Assembly (NCBI RefSeq): GCF_017744445.1
Contig: NZ_JAGIBH010000006.1
Coordinates: 1 to 64,000, forward strand
DNA: 64,000 bases
Source: Caulobacter sp.
GTDB taxonomy: Bacteria; Pseudomonadota; Alphaproteobacteria; Caulobacterales; Caulobacteraceae
Direction: 5' to 3'
Made by a program: the position numbers and the translations under genes. The notes beneath the pieces were generated by a model. The model searched no databases, was not told where the DNA came from, and was given only the letters and a program-made list of their open reading frames with translations. Shown piece by piece: positions 53,001 through 62,855 of this stretch (its first letter is position 1; each line of letters begins with the position of its first letter).

Positions 53001-54575
53001 CTAGACCAGATTCCCGTCGTTCAGGAAGGACGAATGATTGCCGACCAGGCTGATCGAGCCGCCGTCGGCGAAGTCGAACGTCATGCTGGTCAGGTGGGTG
53101 GCCGCGCTGGCGTCATGCAGGATGCGGGCGTCGAACATCACGATGTCCGTGCCCTGCACCATCACCTCGACCACCATGGTGTGCGCCATGAAGTAGTCGA
53201 TGAATTGCTTGACCAGGTCCGACGAGACGAACGGCGAGGTCGGCGCCGCCGGAAGCGGCGCCGGCGTCGGGATCGGCGTCGGTGCGACCGGCGTCTGGAT
53301 CGGCGCCGTGTCGGTCGGTTCCGTCGGCGTCGGCGTCGACGTCAAGCTGTCCTGCGGCGGGGCCGCCGGCGTTTCGGCCACGGGCGTGGTGACGACGGGT
53401 TCGGCCGGAGCGGCAGGCGCGCTGGGCGGCGTGACCGCGTAGTGATCACCCTTGGAGATCAACTCGGCCAGGATGTCGGGCAGCTTGGCGACTTCGATTA
53501 CCGAAATCTTCTGCGCGCCGGTATCGCCGGCCAGGCCGCGGATCAGCTGCACGGCTTCGACCGAGGGGAGGCCGCTGAGCGACAGGCCCAGGCGCACGTC
53601 GAGCGCCCAGTTCGCCGCATCGCTGGTCGGCGCGGGCAGGGGGGAGAGTTCGATGCCGTGGCTGGGCGGGCCGCCGCCGCCATTTCCACCGCCGCTACCG
53701 CCGCCGCCGCCGATCATGCCCTCAGAGGCGGAGGCTTCGAGTTGCGGCATGGTCGAGAGGATCGCCACCAGCGACAGCACGCTCGAGACCGTCTGGACCG
53801 GCGTGTTCTCGATCACCGTCGCGTGCGTCGTCGGCATGAGCAGCGCGCTGCTGTCCTGGCTGTGCTGGGCGGGCGCGCCGCCGAAGTCGAGCGAGGCCGC
53901 CGCCGCGGAGATCGCCGCGCGGGCGGACGCGTCCAGGCTGGCGGTGTCGACGCCGTAGTCCGAGGCCAGCAGAGCCGCGGCCAGGATCAGCACGGCCTGA
54001 TTGGCCGGAACCTGCACGGAATCATAAGTAGGCTGCTGGAAGCCGACGGGCGCGACGCCGTTCGTCAGGCCGGCGTTCGAGCTGGACGACAGGAGCGCCG
54101 GGCGGGCGTGACCCGACTGCGGCGGGTTGGCCGCGCCGGTCTCGGCCGCGCGGGCCTCGCCCGTCTTGAAGAAGGCGGTGCCGACCACGGCGACCAGCAG
54201 GGCCGCGGGGTGGATCGACAGGTTGCTGTTGTTGTCGGCGCGACGGATCAGCGGGTGGCGGGCCACCATGTTGCGGACCAGGGCCGAGAAATCGAACCCA
54301 CGGGCGATCTCTTCATAGGCCGGGCCGGCGATCAGATATTCGCCGTCGATGCGCGCGAAGTGAATCACCACCTCGCCGTCGTCGGAACGATAGAAGACGA
54401 ACCACGGCTCGTTCTCGTCGCTCAGGCCGCGGTCGGTGCCGACGCGGATGCCGGCGCGGATCAGGGCGCTCTCGACGCGATAGAACTCGGCCAGCTCCTG
54501 CTGGGTCCAGTCTACCGACGGAGTGGGCGCGTAGCGCGGCGAACGCTGAAAGAACGAAAGGACCTGAGCGGCCAT
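53001..54575 (-). CDS. Unrecognised single-pass membrane protein beside the S-layer locus (524 aa)
   Basis: I do not recognise a family. An N-terminal globular domain (about 1-110) has QELAEFYRVESALIRAGIRV, then ENEPWFVFYRSDDGEVVIHF and YEEIARGFDFSALVRNMVAR. A hydrophobic segment follows (about 121-136, IHPAALLVAVVGTAFFKTGE). Then come ~170 residues rich in Ala and Ser, a poly-Gly stretch (GGGGGSGGGNGGGG, about 287-300), a helical domain and a Pro/Thr linker of about 75 residues. The C-terminal domain (FVSSDLVKQFIDYFMAHTMV to SSFLNDGNLV) completes it. The plan suggests a cytosolic head, one membrane pass and a long exported stalk. It lies between the FkbM gene and the XRE gene. Confidence 0.8.
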   Translation of the reverse strand: MAAQVLSFFQRSPRYAPTPSVDWTQQELAEFYRVESALIRAGIRVGTDRGLSDENEPWFVFYRSDDGEVVIHFARIDGEYLIAGPAYEEIARGFDFSALVRNMVARHPLIRRADNNSNLSIHPAALLVAVVGTAFFKTGEARAAETGAANPPQSGHARPALLSSSSNAGLTNGVAPVGFQQPTYDSVQVPANQAVLILAAALLASDYGVDTASLDASARAAISAAAASLDFGGAPAQHSQDSSALLMPTTHATVIENTPVQTVSSVLSLVAILSTMPQLEASASEGMIGGGGGSGGGNGGGGPPSHGIELSPLPAPTSDAANWALDVRLGLSLSGLPSVEAVQLIRGLAGDTGAQKISVIEVAKLPDILAELISKGDHYAVTPPSAPAAPAEPVVTTPVAETPAAPPQDSLTSTPTPTEPTDTAPIQTPVAPTPIPTPAPLPAAPTSPFVSSDLVKQFIDYFMAHTMVVEVMVQGTDIVMFDARILHDASAATHLTSMTFDFADGGSISLVGNHSSFLNDGNLV

Positions 54576-54642
54576 ACGGTGGACGTTTCCCCACGTCTAG
54601 ACGAGCTGCCGGCTTCCCTCCGGCGGCGGCACACTAACCGAA

Positions 54643-54942
54643 CTACTCTCCGCTGAACAGGATTTCGTAGGTGATCGGATCGTAGAAGCGGAGCAGTTCG
54701 CGGACGAAAGTCTTTTCCGACACCTCGAGGGCCTGCGCCCAGTCGCGATAACGGTCCGGCGGAATGCGGCCGCGGCCCGTCTCTAGCTGAGAGATGAAGG
54801 TATAGTAGTCGGCGCCCACCTTGGCGGCGAGCTGGCGTTGCGACAGGCCGGCGGCCTCGCGTTGCTCTTTAAGCCAGCGACCGCCCTCGCGGCGGAGGTC
54901 TTGAACCTCCGAGGCGCTGCGGCGTTGTGGATTGCCGTACAT
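54643..54942 (-). CDS. Small XRE-family DNA-binding protein divergent from rsaA
   Basis: 99 residues from the ATG at 54942, which follows a GAGG ribosome binding site; an upstream GTG would add five residues. The centre is a lambda-repressor-type HTH (LKEQREAAGLSQRQLAAKVG then ADYYTFISQLETGRGRIPPD), and the C-terminal half (RYRDWAQALEVSEKTFVREL) ends in LRFYDPITYEILF. No sensor domain is present. It is divergent from the S-layer gene with 265 bases between start codons, and candidate palindromic operators lie in that gap, so control of rsaA and of itself is a reasonable hypothesis. Confidence 0.88.
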   Translation of the reverse strand: MYGNPQRRSASEVQDLRREGGRWLKEQREAAGLSQRQLAAKVGADYYTFISQLETGRGRIPPDRYRDWAQALEVSEKTFVRELLRFYDPITYEILFSGE

Positions 54943-55016
54943 AATCAATGACCTCACGCTTCTTCCGACGCGGGGAACGCGGGCGCGCGCTCGCTCATCC
55001 GCCAGTCGAAGTCACT

Positions 55017-55062
55017 CTATATATAGCCGGTTCCGGAGGGGGGTTCAAGGAACGCTATATAG
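55017..55062. promoter_or_regulatory. Paired CTATATAG palindromes between the XRE gene and rsaA
   Basis: CTATATATAG (55017-55026) and CTATATAG (55055-55062) are each self-complementary. Extended, TATATAGC and GCTATATA form an inverted pair 26 bases apart. They are 50-95 bases upstream of the rsaA -35 element. Nearby, TGCTGTACC is repeated at 55068 and 55088, exactly 20 bases apart. These are good candidate sites for the XRE protein or another regulator. Confidence 0.48.
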
Positions 55063-55111
55063 GAATTTGCTGTACCGGTTAGAAAAATGCTGTACCCCGC
55101 GATTTCAGGTA

Positions 55112-55140
55112 TTGTCGACGTATGACGTTTGCTCTATAGC
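55112..55140 (+). promoter_or_regulatory. rsaA promoter
   Basis: TTGTCG (55112-55117), a 17-base spacer and TATAGC (55135-55140) form a housekeeping-type promoter. The sequence from here to the start codon, including the T8 run and GGGAGAC ribosome binding site, is as I remember it for C. crescentus rsaA, with only a base or so different. The leader is about 60 bases long. Confidence 0.7.
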
Positions 55141-55207
55141 CATCGCTGCTCCCATGCGCGCCACTCGGTCGCAGGGGGTGTGGGATTTTTTTTGGGAGAC
55201 GATCCTC

Positions 55208-58200
55208 ATGGCCTATACCACGGCCCAGTTGGTGACTGCGTACACCAACGCTAACCTCGGCAAGGCGCCCGACGCCGCCACCACCCTGACGCTGGACGCC
55301 TACGCGTCGCAGTCGCAAACCGGTGGCATCTCGGACGCCGCCGCTCTGGCGAACACCCTGAAGCTGGTGAACAACACGACGGCCGTCGCCGTCGAAACCT
55401 ACCAGTTCTTCACCGGCCGCGCTCCGTCGGCCGCTGGTCTGTCGTACCTGGTCAACTCGACCACCAACACGAACGACCTGAACGACACCTACTACTCGAA
55501 GTTCGGCCAAGAAAACCGCTTCATCAACTTCTCGATCAACCTGGCCACCGGCGCCGGTGAAGGCGCTGCCGCCTTCGCGACCGCCTATGGTTCGGTCTCG
55601 TACGCTCAAACCGTCGCTTCGGCCTATGACAAGATCATCGGCAACGAAGTCGCCAAGGCCGCCGGCGTCGACGTCGCCGCCGCCGTGGCTTACCTGAGCC
55701 GCGCCGAGAACGTCACCTACCTGACGAACTTCGTGAAGGCCAACACGACCCTGACGGCCGCGGCCGACATCGATCTGGCCGTCAAGGCCGCCCTGATCGG
55801 TGAAATCCTGAACGCCGCCACGGTGTCGGGCCTGGGTGGTTACGCCACCGCCACGACCGCTCTGATCAACGACCTGTCGGACGGCACCCTGACGTCGGAC
55901 AACGCCGCTGGCGTGAACATCTTCACGGCCTACCCGTCGTCGGGCGCCGTTGGTAAGTCGTTCGTGCTGACCACGGGCGCTGATACCGGCGCTACGTTCG
56001 TCGGCACCACCGGCAACGACACCTACACGGCCGCTGAAGTCGGCGGTAACACCGTGTTCACCGTCGGTGACTCGGTCGATGGCGGCGCTGGCGTCGACAC
56101 CCTGAACATCACGCAGACGGGCGCCTTCGCGATGCCGGTCGGCGCGACCGTCTCGAACATCGAAGTCGTCAACCTGACCACGGGCACCTCGGGCTCGGTG
56201 ATCGACACGTCGACCTGGACCGGCGTGACCACCCTGGGCGTCATCGGTACGGGCGCTCAGACCGTCACCGCCGCCACCACCACCAACGTCACCGTTGGCG
56301 ATGCGACCCTGGGCGCCAGCGCTCTGTCGGTCACCGGTGGTTCGGCCGTCAACGTGACGACCGCCACGACCGCCGGTGGCACCATCGCCGTGTCGGGCGC
56401 CGCTGGCGCTGTCACCGTGAAGGCCACCGTCAATGGCACCGGCGCTACGACGCAGGGCACCATCGGCGTGACCGGCGGTACGGCCATCAACATCACGACG
56501 GCCGCGACCCAAGCCACGAACAACACCTCGACCACGCAGGCCGCCATCACCGCCACCGGCGGTGCGACGACCACGTCGGTCACGGTTGTTGAACAAGCCG
56601 CTGTCGCCGCTGGCGCCTCGGCCAAGGGCATCATCGGCGGCGCCGTCACGGTTCTGGACGCTAACCGCACCAGCGCCACGAAGGCCGGCACGATCGCCAC
56701 TGTCTCGCTGACCAACTACGGCGACGGCAGCACGATCAACTCGGGCGCTCTGACCACCCTGAACCTCAGCGGCACCGTCGGTGACCTGGGTGTCACCACC
56801 GGCGCTCTGACGACGGCGGCTGTCACCACCCTGGCCCTGAACGTCAACGCCGTCAGCAAGGCCGCCAACGTCGCCGACAACGACCTGACGATCGACACCG
56901 ACATCACGACGCTGAACATCACGTCGTCGACCAAGGCTTCGACCTTCAGCAACGTGACCGCCGCTGGCGTGACCACGCTGAACATCGCTGGCGACGCCAA
57001 GCTGACCCTGACCGCCGACACCTTCGCCGCGCTGACCTCGGTCGTCTCGACGAACACCGCTGGCGTGACCCTGGGCACCGCCCTGGCCGCTGGCACCGCC
57101 TTCGCGGGCGGCGCTGGCGCCGACACCATCACCCTGTCGAACCTCTTCACGAAGGCGATCACGCTGGGCGCTGGTGACGACAAGGTGACCTACGGTGGCG
57201 CTGCTGGCACGGGCGGTTCGGTTGTGGCCGGCGACGGCACCGACACCATCGTGATGACGGGCGCTCAAGCCGCTGCGGCTTCGGGTTCGGCTGTGTTCAA
57301 CAACAGCTTCTCGGGCTTCGAAGTCCTCGACGTGACCACCCCGGCTGCCACCACCATCAACCTGGCTGGCATCAACGGCGTGAACAGCGTCGTGACCCGC
57401 GGCGCCACCGGCGTCACGCTGAACGGCTACACCTCGGGCGGCACGCTGACCATCGATGCGGCCAGCACCACCATCAACGCCAACGTCACGAACGCTGTCC
57501 TGTCGGCCAGCGACGTGTTCAACATCAAGGTCACGGGCGCTGCCACGGTTGCCGCTGGCACCGTCGTCGCGACCGGCGTTGAAACCATCAACGTCACCGC
57601 GACCGACACGGACGTGGATGGCGGCGCCAACCTGCACACGCTGACCATCAGCGACGCCGACGCCACGAAGATCACCGTGGCTGGCAACACCGGTATCAAC
57701 CTGACGAACACGACGGCCACCCTGGTGACCACGTTTGACGCCAGCGCGCACACCGGCGACGCCAACGACGGCGCGGGCGTGGGCTACACCTCGGCCTACG
57801 TCGGTGCGAGCACCACCTCGATCACCGGTGGCGCTGGTAACGACACCCTGACCGGCGCGTCGGCCAAGGACGTCATCGTCGGCGGCGCTGGCGACGACAC
57901 GATCACGGGCGGTACGGGCATCGACACCCTGACGGGTGGCGCTGGCGCCGACACCTTCAAGTTCGCGTCGGGCGATGCTGGCATCACGGGTACGGAAAAG
58001 ATCACGGACTACACCACCGGCACCGGCGGTGACATCCTGGATCTGGCCACCACCACCCTGATCGCCGACAACGCCGGCGTGACGGTCATCGGCGCCGTTG
58101 GCGGCGCTGTCGACCTGACCGCGGTTGTCAAGAACGGCGTGATCACCCTGTCGGGCGCCGACGTTGGCCTCGTCGACACGATCGGCGAAATCAAGGCCAT

Positions 58201-58387
58201 CTTCGAGCTGCTGGACACGGACGGCGCTGCCGACGTCGGTGCGATCCAACTGGGTAACAACACCTACGTGCTGATCGACAACGGCGCTGGCCCGGATGTC
58301 ACCACCGACATCATCCAGCTGACCGGCGTCACCGGCATCACCTCGGTTGGCGGCGCCGACGGCGCTCACGCCATCCACATCGCCTAA
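55208..58387 (+). CDS. rsaA: S-layer protein RsaA (type I secretion substrate, RTX-like)
   Basis: The 1059-residue protein forms the hexagonal surface array. It has no N-terminal signal peptide. Residues 1 to ~245 (MAYTTAQLVTAYTNANLGKA onward) closely match the C. crescentus RsaA domain that binds O-antigen; C. crescentus RsaA is 1026 residues. After that the sequence is Thr/Ala/Gly-rich beta-type with little visible identity, except calcium-binding repeats: GGAGVDTLNI near 293, GGAGADTIT and LGAGDDKVTY near 635-660, and a cluster at about 874-915 (GGAGNDTLTG, GGAGDDTITGGTGIDTLTG, GGAGADTFKF). The uncleaved C-terminal secretion signal ends GGADGAHAIHIA. Codons GCT, GGT and GAA are commoner than in neighbouring genes. 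A terminator separates it from rsaD. Confidence 0.97.
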   Translation: MAYTTAQLVTAYTNANLGKAPDAATTLTLDAYASQSQTGGISDAAALANTLKLVNNTTAVAVETYQFFTGRAPSAAGLSYLVNSTTNTNDLNDTYYSKFGQENRFINFSINLATGAGEGAAAFATAYGSVSYAQTVASAYDKIIGNEVAKAAGVDVAAAVAYLSRAENVTYLTNFVKANTTLTAAADIDLAVKAALIGEILNAATVSGLGGYATATTALINDLSDGTLTSDNAAGVNIFTAYPSSGAVGKSFVLTTGADTGATFVGTTGNDTYTAAEVGGNTVFTVGDSVDGGAGVDTLNITQTGAFAMPVGATVSNIEVVNLTTGTSGSVIDTSTWTGVTTLGVIGTGAQTVTAATTTNVTVGDATLGASALSVTGGSAVNVTTATTAGGTIAVSGAAGAVTVKATVNGTGATTQGTIGVTGGTAINITTAATQATNNTSTTQAAITATGGATTTSVTVVEQAAVAAGASAKGIIGGAVTVLDANRTSATKAGTIATVSLTNYGDGSTINSGALTTLNLSGTVGDLGVTTGALTTAAVTTLALNVNAVSKAANVADNDLTIDTDITTLNITSSTKASTFSNVTAAGVTTLNIAGDAKLTLTADTFAALTSVVSTNTAGVTLGTALAAGTAFAGGAGADTITLSNLFTKAITLGAGDDKVTYGGAAGTGGSVVAGDGTDTIVMTGAQAAAASGSAVFNNSFSGFEVLDVTTPAATTINLAGINGVNSVVTRGATGVTLNGYTSGGTLTIDAASTTINANVTNAVLSASDVFNIKVTGAATVAAGTVVATGVETINVTATDTDVDGGANLHTLTISDADATKITVAGNTGINLTNTTATLVTTFDASAHTGDANDGAGVGYTSAYVGASTTSITGGAGNDTLTGASAKDVIVGGAGDDTITGGTGIDTLTGGAGADTFKFASGDAGITGTEKITDYTTGTGGDILDLATTTLIADNAGVTVIGAVGGAVDLTAVVKNGVITLSGADVGLVDTIGEIKAIFELLDTDGAADVGAIQLGNNTYVLIDNGAGPDVTTDIIQLTGVTGITSVGGADGAHAIHIA

Positions 58388-58397
58388 TCTGCTTCCG

Positions 58398-58425
58398 CCG
58401 CCAGCCGGGTTCACCCGGTTGGCGG
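58398..58425 (+). terminator. First hairpin after rsaA
   Basis: CCGCCAGCCGGGT / ACCCGGTTGGCGG pair over 13 positions with one mismatch and a 2-base loop, directly after the stop codon. There is no T-run, so it may protect the mRNA 3' end rather than terminate. Confidence 0.6.
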
Positions 58426-58443
58426 TCCGGAAACGGACATCTG

Positions 58444-58474
58444 CGCCGCCTCGGGCAACCGGGGCGGCGTTTTT
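58444..58474 (+). terminator. Rho-independent terminator after rsaA
   Basis: The stem CGCCGCCTCGG / CCGGGGCGGCG (one G-U type pair) with a 4-base loop is followed by TTTTTGTTTG. It should stop most rsaA transcripts, so the exporter genes are made at a lower level than the S-layer protein. Confidence 0.85.
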
Positions 58475-58643
58475 GTTTGGATACAACCGTCGGCCGGGCC
58501 TCTTGCGGGCGGCGCATTGCTGTGGTCTAGCCGAGGCGGTAGGCGGGGCTGCTTATTTTCCGCCACAATTTCGTGGTCGAGACGCGACCTAAGTTGTTAC
58601 TGTATACGGCTCGCCCCACGGCGGGCTGTCTCGAAGGCTCAAC

Positions 58644-60368
58644 ATGATCTTCAACCGCTCCGGCGCGAAGCCCACCATCCTTGATCGCGCGGTCGAGGTC
58701 ATGAAGCCGGCGGTGATCACCGCCATGGTCTTCAGCTTCTTCATCAACATCCTGGCGCTGGTCAGCCCGCTGTACATGCTGCAGGTCTATGACCGCGTGC
58801 TGTCCAGCCGCAACGTCGGGACGCTGGTGGTGCTGACCATCATCTGCGTCTTCCTGTTCATCATCTACGGCCTGCTGGAAGCGCTGCGCACGCAGGTGCT
58901 GGTGCGCGGCGGCCTGAAGTTCGACGGTACGGCGCGCGATCCCATCTTCCGGGCGGTGCTGGAATCGACGCTGACGCGCAAGGGCGGCGGCGGCCAGGCC
59001 TTCCGTGACATGGACCAGATCCGCGAGTTCCTGGCCGGCGGCCTGATCGCGTTCTGCGACGCGCCGTGGACCCCGGTGTTCATCGTGGTCTCGTGGATCC
59101 TGCACCCCTTCTTCGGCGTCCTGGCCATCATCAGCTGCTTCATCATCTTCGGTCTGGCGATGATGAATGACCGCGCCACCAAGAACCCGATCCAGATGGC
59201 CACCATGGCCTCGATCGCCGCCCAGAACGACGCGGGCTCCACCCTGCGCAACGCCGAGGTCATGAAGGCCATGGGCATGTGGGGCGGCCTGCAGCAGCGC
59301 TGGCGCCTGCGCCGCGACGAGCAGGTGGCCTGGCAGGCCGCCGCCAGCGACGCCGGCGGCGCCGTGATGTCGGGCATCAAGGTCTTCCGCCAGGTCGTGC
59401 AGACCCTGATCCTGGGCGGCGGCGCCTATCTGGCGATCCAGGGCAAGATCTCGCCCGGTTCGATGATCGCGGGCTCGATCCTGGTCGGCCGCGCCCTGGC
59501 GCCGATCGAAGGCGCCGTCGGGCAGTGGAAGAACCTGATCGGCACGCGCGGCGCCTGGGATCGCCTGCAAGGCATGCTGCGCGACCAGGCCAATACCGAA
59601 GATCACATGCCGCTGCCCGAGCCGCGCGGCGTGCTGTCGGCGGAAGCCGCCTCGATCCTGCCCCCCGGCGCTCAGCAGCCGTCGATGCGCCAGGCCAGCT
59701 TCCGCATCGACGCCGGCACTTCGGTCGGCATCGTCGGCCCCAGCGCGGCCGGCAAGTCGTCGCTGCTGCGCGGCATCGTCGGCGTCTGGCCGTGCGCGGC
59801 GGGCGTGATCCGTCTCGACGGCTACGACATCAAGCAGTGGGATCCCGAGAAGCTGGGCCGCCACATCGGCTACCTGCCGCAGGATATCGAGCTGTTTCAG
59901 GGCACGGTCGCCCAGAACATCGCCCGCTTCACCGAGTACGAATCCCAGGAAGTCATCGACGCGGCCACGCTGGCGGGCGTCCATGAGATGATCCAGGGCC
60001 TGCCCATGGGCTACGACACGCCGATCGGCGAAGGCGGCGCCTCGCTGTCGGGCGGTCAACGCCAGCGCCTGGCCCTGGCCCGTTCGGTCTTCCGGATGCC
60101 GGCCCTGCTGGTGCTGGACGAGCCGAACGCCAGCCTGGACCAGACGGGCGAACTCGCCCTGATGGAGGCCATGAACCGCCTGAAGGCCGCCAAGCGCACG
60201 GTGATCTTCGCCACCCACAAGGTGAACCTGCTGAACCAGGCGGACTACATCATGGTCGTCAATCAAGGCGTCATCGCCGACTTCGGCGAGCGTGACGCCA
60301 TGCTGGCCAAGCTGACCGGGGCTGCTCCGCCGCAGGCGCCGGCGCCCACGCCGATCCGCGCCAACTGA
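58644..60368 (+). CDS. rsaD: Type I secretion ABC transporter RsaD
   Basis: This 574-residue inner-membrane permease-ATPase exports the S-layer protein. The N-terminal half has helices including VITAMVFSFFINILALVSPL and VLTIICVFLFIIYGLLEALR. The C-terminal ATPase has Walker A GPSAAGKSS (Lys371), Q-loop GYLPQDIELFQGTVAQNI, signature LSGGQ (468-472), Walker B LLVLDEPNASLD (Asp492) and a switch His in FATHKVNLL. It has no extra N-terminal peptidase domain, as expected for RTX/S-layer exporters. It follows rsaA after the terminator and is itself followed by rsaE; the outer-membrane partner (rsaF) is not in the window. Confidence 0.96.
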   Translation: MIFNRSGAKPTILDRAVEVMKPAVITAMVFSFFINILALVSPLYMLQVYDRVLSSRNVGTLVVLTIICVFLFIIYGLLEALRTQVLVRGGLKFDGTARDPIFRAVLESTLTRKGGGGQAFRDMDQIREFLAGGLIAFCDAPWTPVFIVVSWILHPFFGVLAIISCFIIFGLAMMNDRATKNPIQMATMASIAAQNDAGSTLRNAEVMKAMGMWGGLQQRWRLRRDEQVAWQAAASDAGGAVMSGIKVFRQVVQTLILGGGAYLAIQGKISPGSMIAGSILVGRALAPIEGAVGQWKNLIGTRGAWDRLQGMLRDQANTEDHMPLPEPRGVLSAEAASILPPGAQQPSMRQASFRIDAGTSVGIVGPSAAGKSSLLRGIVGVWPCAAGVIRLDGYDIKQWDPEKLGRHIGYLPQDIELFQGTVAQNIARFTEYESQEVIDAATLAGVHEMIQGLPMGYDTPIGEGGASLSGGQRQRLALARSVFRMPALLVLDEPNASLDQTGELALMEAMNRLKAAKRTVIFATHKVNLLNQADYIMVVNQGVIADFGERDAMLAKLTGAAPPQAPAPTPIRAN

Positions 60369-60430
60369 TCCGTCCGTTCGCCCCCATTTTCTAAGGCCGC
60401 CTCGTGCGCGCCCATCAGGCTGAAGACAAG

Positions 60431-61741
60431 ATGAAGCCCCCCAAGATCCAGCGTCCGACGGACAACTACCAAGGCGTGGCGCGTATCGGCTACGCCATCA
60501 TCGGCATCACCTTCGTGGGGCTGCTGGGCTGGGCGGCGCTCGCGCCGCTGGACAGCGCGGTGATCGCCAACGGCGTCGTGTCGGCCGAAGGCAACCGCAA
60601 GACCATCCAGCACCTGGAAGGCGGCATGCTCCGCAAGATCCTGGTGCGTGAAGGCGAGAAGGTGAAGGCCGGGCAGCTGCTGTTCGAGCTGGATCCGACC
60701 CAGGCCAATGCCGCCGCCGGCATCACCAAGAACCAGTATGTGGCGTTGCGGGCGATGGAAGCCCGCCTGCTGGCCGAACGTGACCAGCGGCCGTCGATCA
60801 CCTTTCCCGCCGATCTGCTGAACCAGCGCGCCGACCCGATGGTGGCGCGGGCCATCTCCGACGAGCAGGCCCAGTTCCTGGAACGCCGCCAGACGATCTC
60901 GGGTCAGGTCGACCTGATGAACGCCCAGCGCGACCAGTACCAGAGCGAGATCGACGGCATCGAGCGCCAGACCCAGGGCCTGAAGGACCAGCTGGGTTAT
61001 ATCGAGGACGAGCTCTCGGACCTGCGCAAGATCTACGACAAGGGCCTGGTGCCGCGTCCGCGCCTGCTGGCGATGGAGCGTGAACAGGCTTCGCTGTCGG
61101 GCTCGATCGGTCGCTTGACCGCCGACCGCGCCAAGGCGGTGCAGGGCATGTCGGAGACGCAGCTGAAGATCCGTCAGATCAAGCAGCAGTTCTTCCAGGA
61201 AGTCAGCCAATCCATCACCGAGACCCGCGTGAAGCTGGCCGAAGTGACCGAAAAGGAAGTGGTGGCTTCGGACGCCCAGCGCCGGATCAATGTCGTGTCG
61301 CCGGTGAGCGGCACGGCGCAGAACCTGCGCTTCTTCACCGAGGGCGCCGTGGTGCGTCCGGCCGAGCCGCTGGTCGACATCGCGCCGGATGACGAGGCGT
61401 TCGTCATCCAGGCCCACTTCGCGCCGACCGACGTCGACAACGTCCATACGGGCATGGTCACGGAAGTTCGCCTGCCGGCCTTCCACTCGCGCGAGATCCC
61501 GATCCTGAACGGCAAGATCGAGGCGCTGTCGCGCGACCGGATCTCCGATCCCGAGAACAAGACGGCCTATTTCCTGGGTGTCGTCCGGGTCGACATCAAG
61601 CAGCTGCCCAAGGAGTTCCGCGCCAAGGTCACCGCCGGCATGCCTGCCCAGGTGGTCGTGCCCACGGGCGAGCGCACCGTGTTGCAGTACCTGTTCTCGC
61701 CGCTGCGCGACACCCTGCGCACCACCATGCGCGAGGAGTAG
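60431..61741 (+). CDS. rsaE: Type I secretion membrane fusion protein RsaE (HlyD family)
   Basis: The ATG at 60431 gives 436 residues, which is the RsaE length I recall; a GTG nine codons upstream is the alternative. One N-terminal membrane helix (IGYAIIGITFVGLLGWAALA) is followed by the lipoyl half-motif GNRKTIQHLEGGMLRKILVR, a long coiled-coil hairpin (about 130-285) and the second lipoyl half INVVSPVSGTAQNLRFFTEG. The C-terminal beta-barrel holds the HlyD signature (VRVDIKQLPKEFRAKVTAGM, then PAQVVVPTGERTVL). It bridges RsaD to an outer-membrane channel. Confidence 0.95.
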   Translation: MKPPKIQRPTDNYQGVARIGYAIIGITFVGLLGWAALAPLDSAVIANGVVSAEGNRKTIQHLEGGMLRKILVREGEKVKAGQLLFELDPTQANAAAGITKNQYVALRAMEARLLAERDQRPSITFPADLLNQRADPMVARAISDEQAQFLERRQTISGQVDLMNAQRDQYQSEIDGIERQTQGLKDQLGYIEDELSDLRKIYDKGLVPRPRLLAMEREQASLSGSIGRLTADRAKAVQGMSETQLKIRQIKQQFFQEVSQSITETRVKLAEVTEKEVVASDAQRRINVVSPVSGTAQNLRFFTEGAVVRPAEPLVDIAPDDEAFVIQAHFAPTDVDNVHTGMVTEVRLPAFHSREIPILNGKIEALSRDRISDPENKTAYFLGVVRVDIKQLPKEFRAKVTAGMPAQVVVPTGERTVLQYLFSPLRDTLRTTMREE

Positions 61742-61780
61742 GGCCGGGCGATTTCAAGAGCCTGAATTCCCACGCTTTTC

Positions 61781-62854
<1,074 letters not shown>

Positions 62855-62855
<1 letters not shown>

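Noticed and set aside
55900..58200. Repetitive GC-rich sequence that could be mistaken for a tandem DNA repeat or CRISPR-like array
   Set aside because: The repeats are coding, degenerate at DNA level, and lack the regular repeat/spacer pattern; they encode Thr/Ala-rich and RTX-type segments of the S-layer protein.
55079..58486. Antisense frame of over 1100 codons across the whole S-layer gene
   Set aside because: It mirrors the repetitive Thr/Ala/Gly codons of rsaA and has a GRDVR-rich composition without domains.
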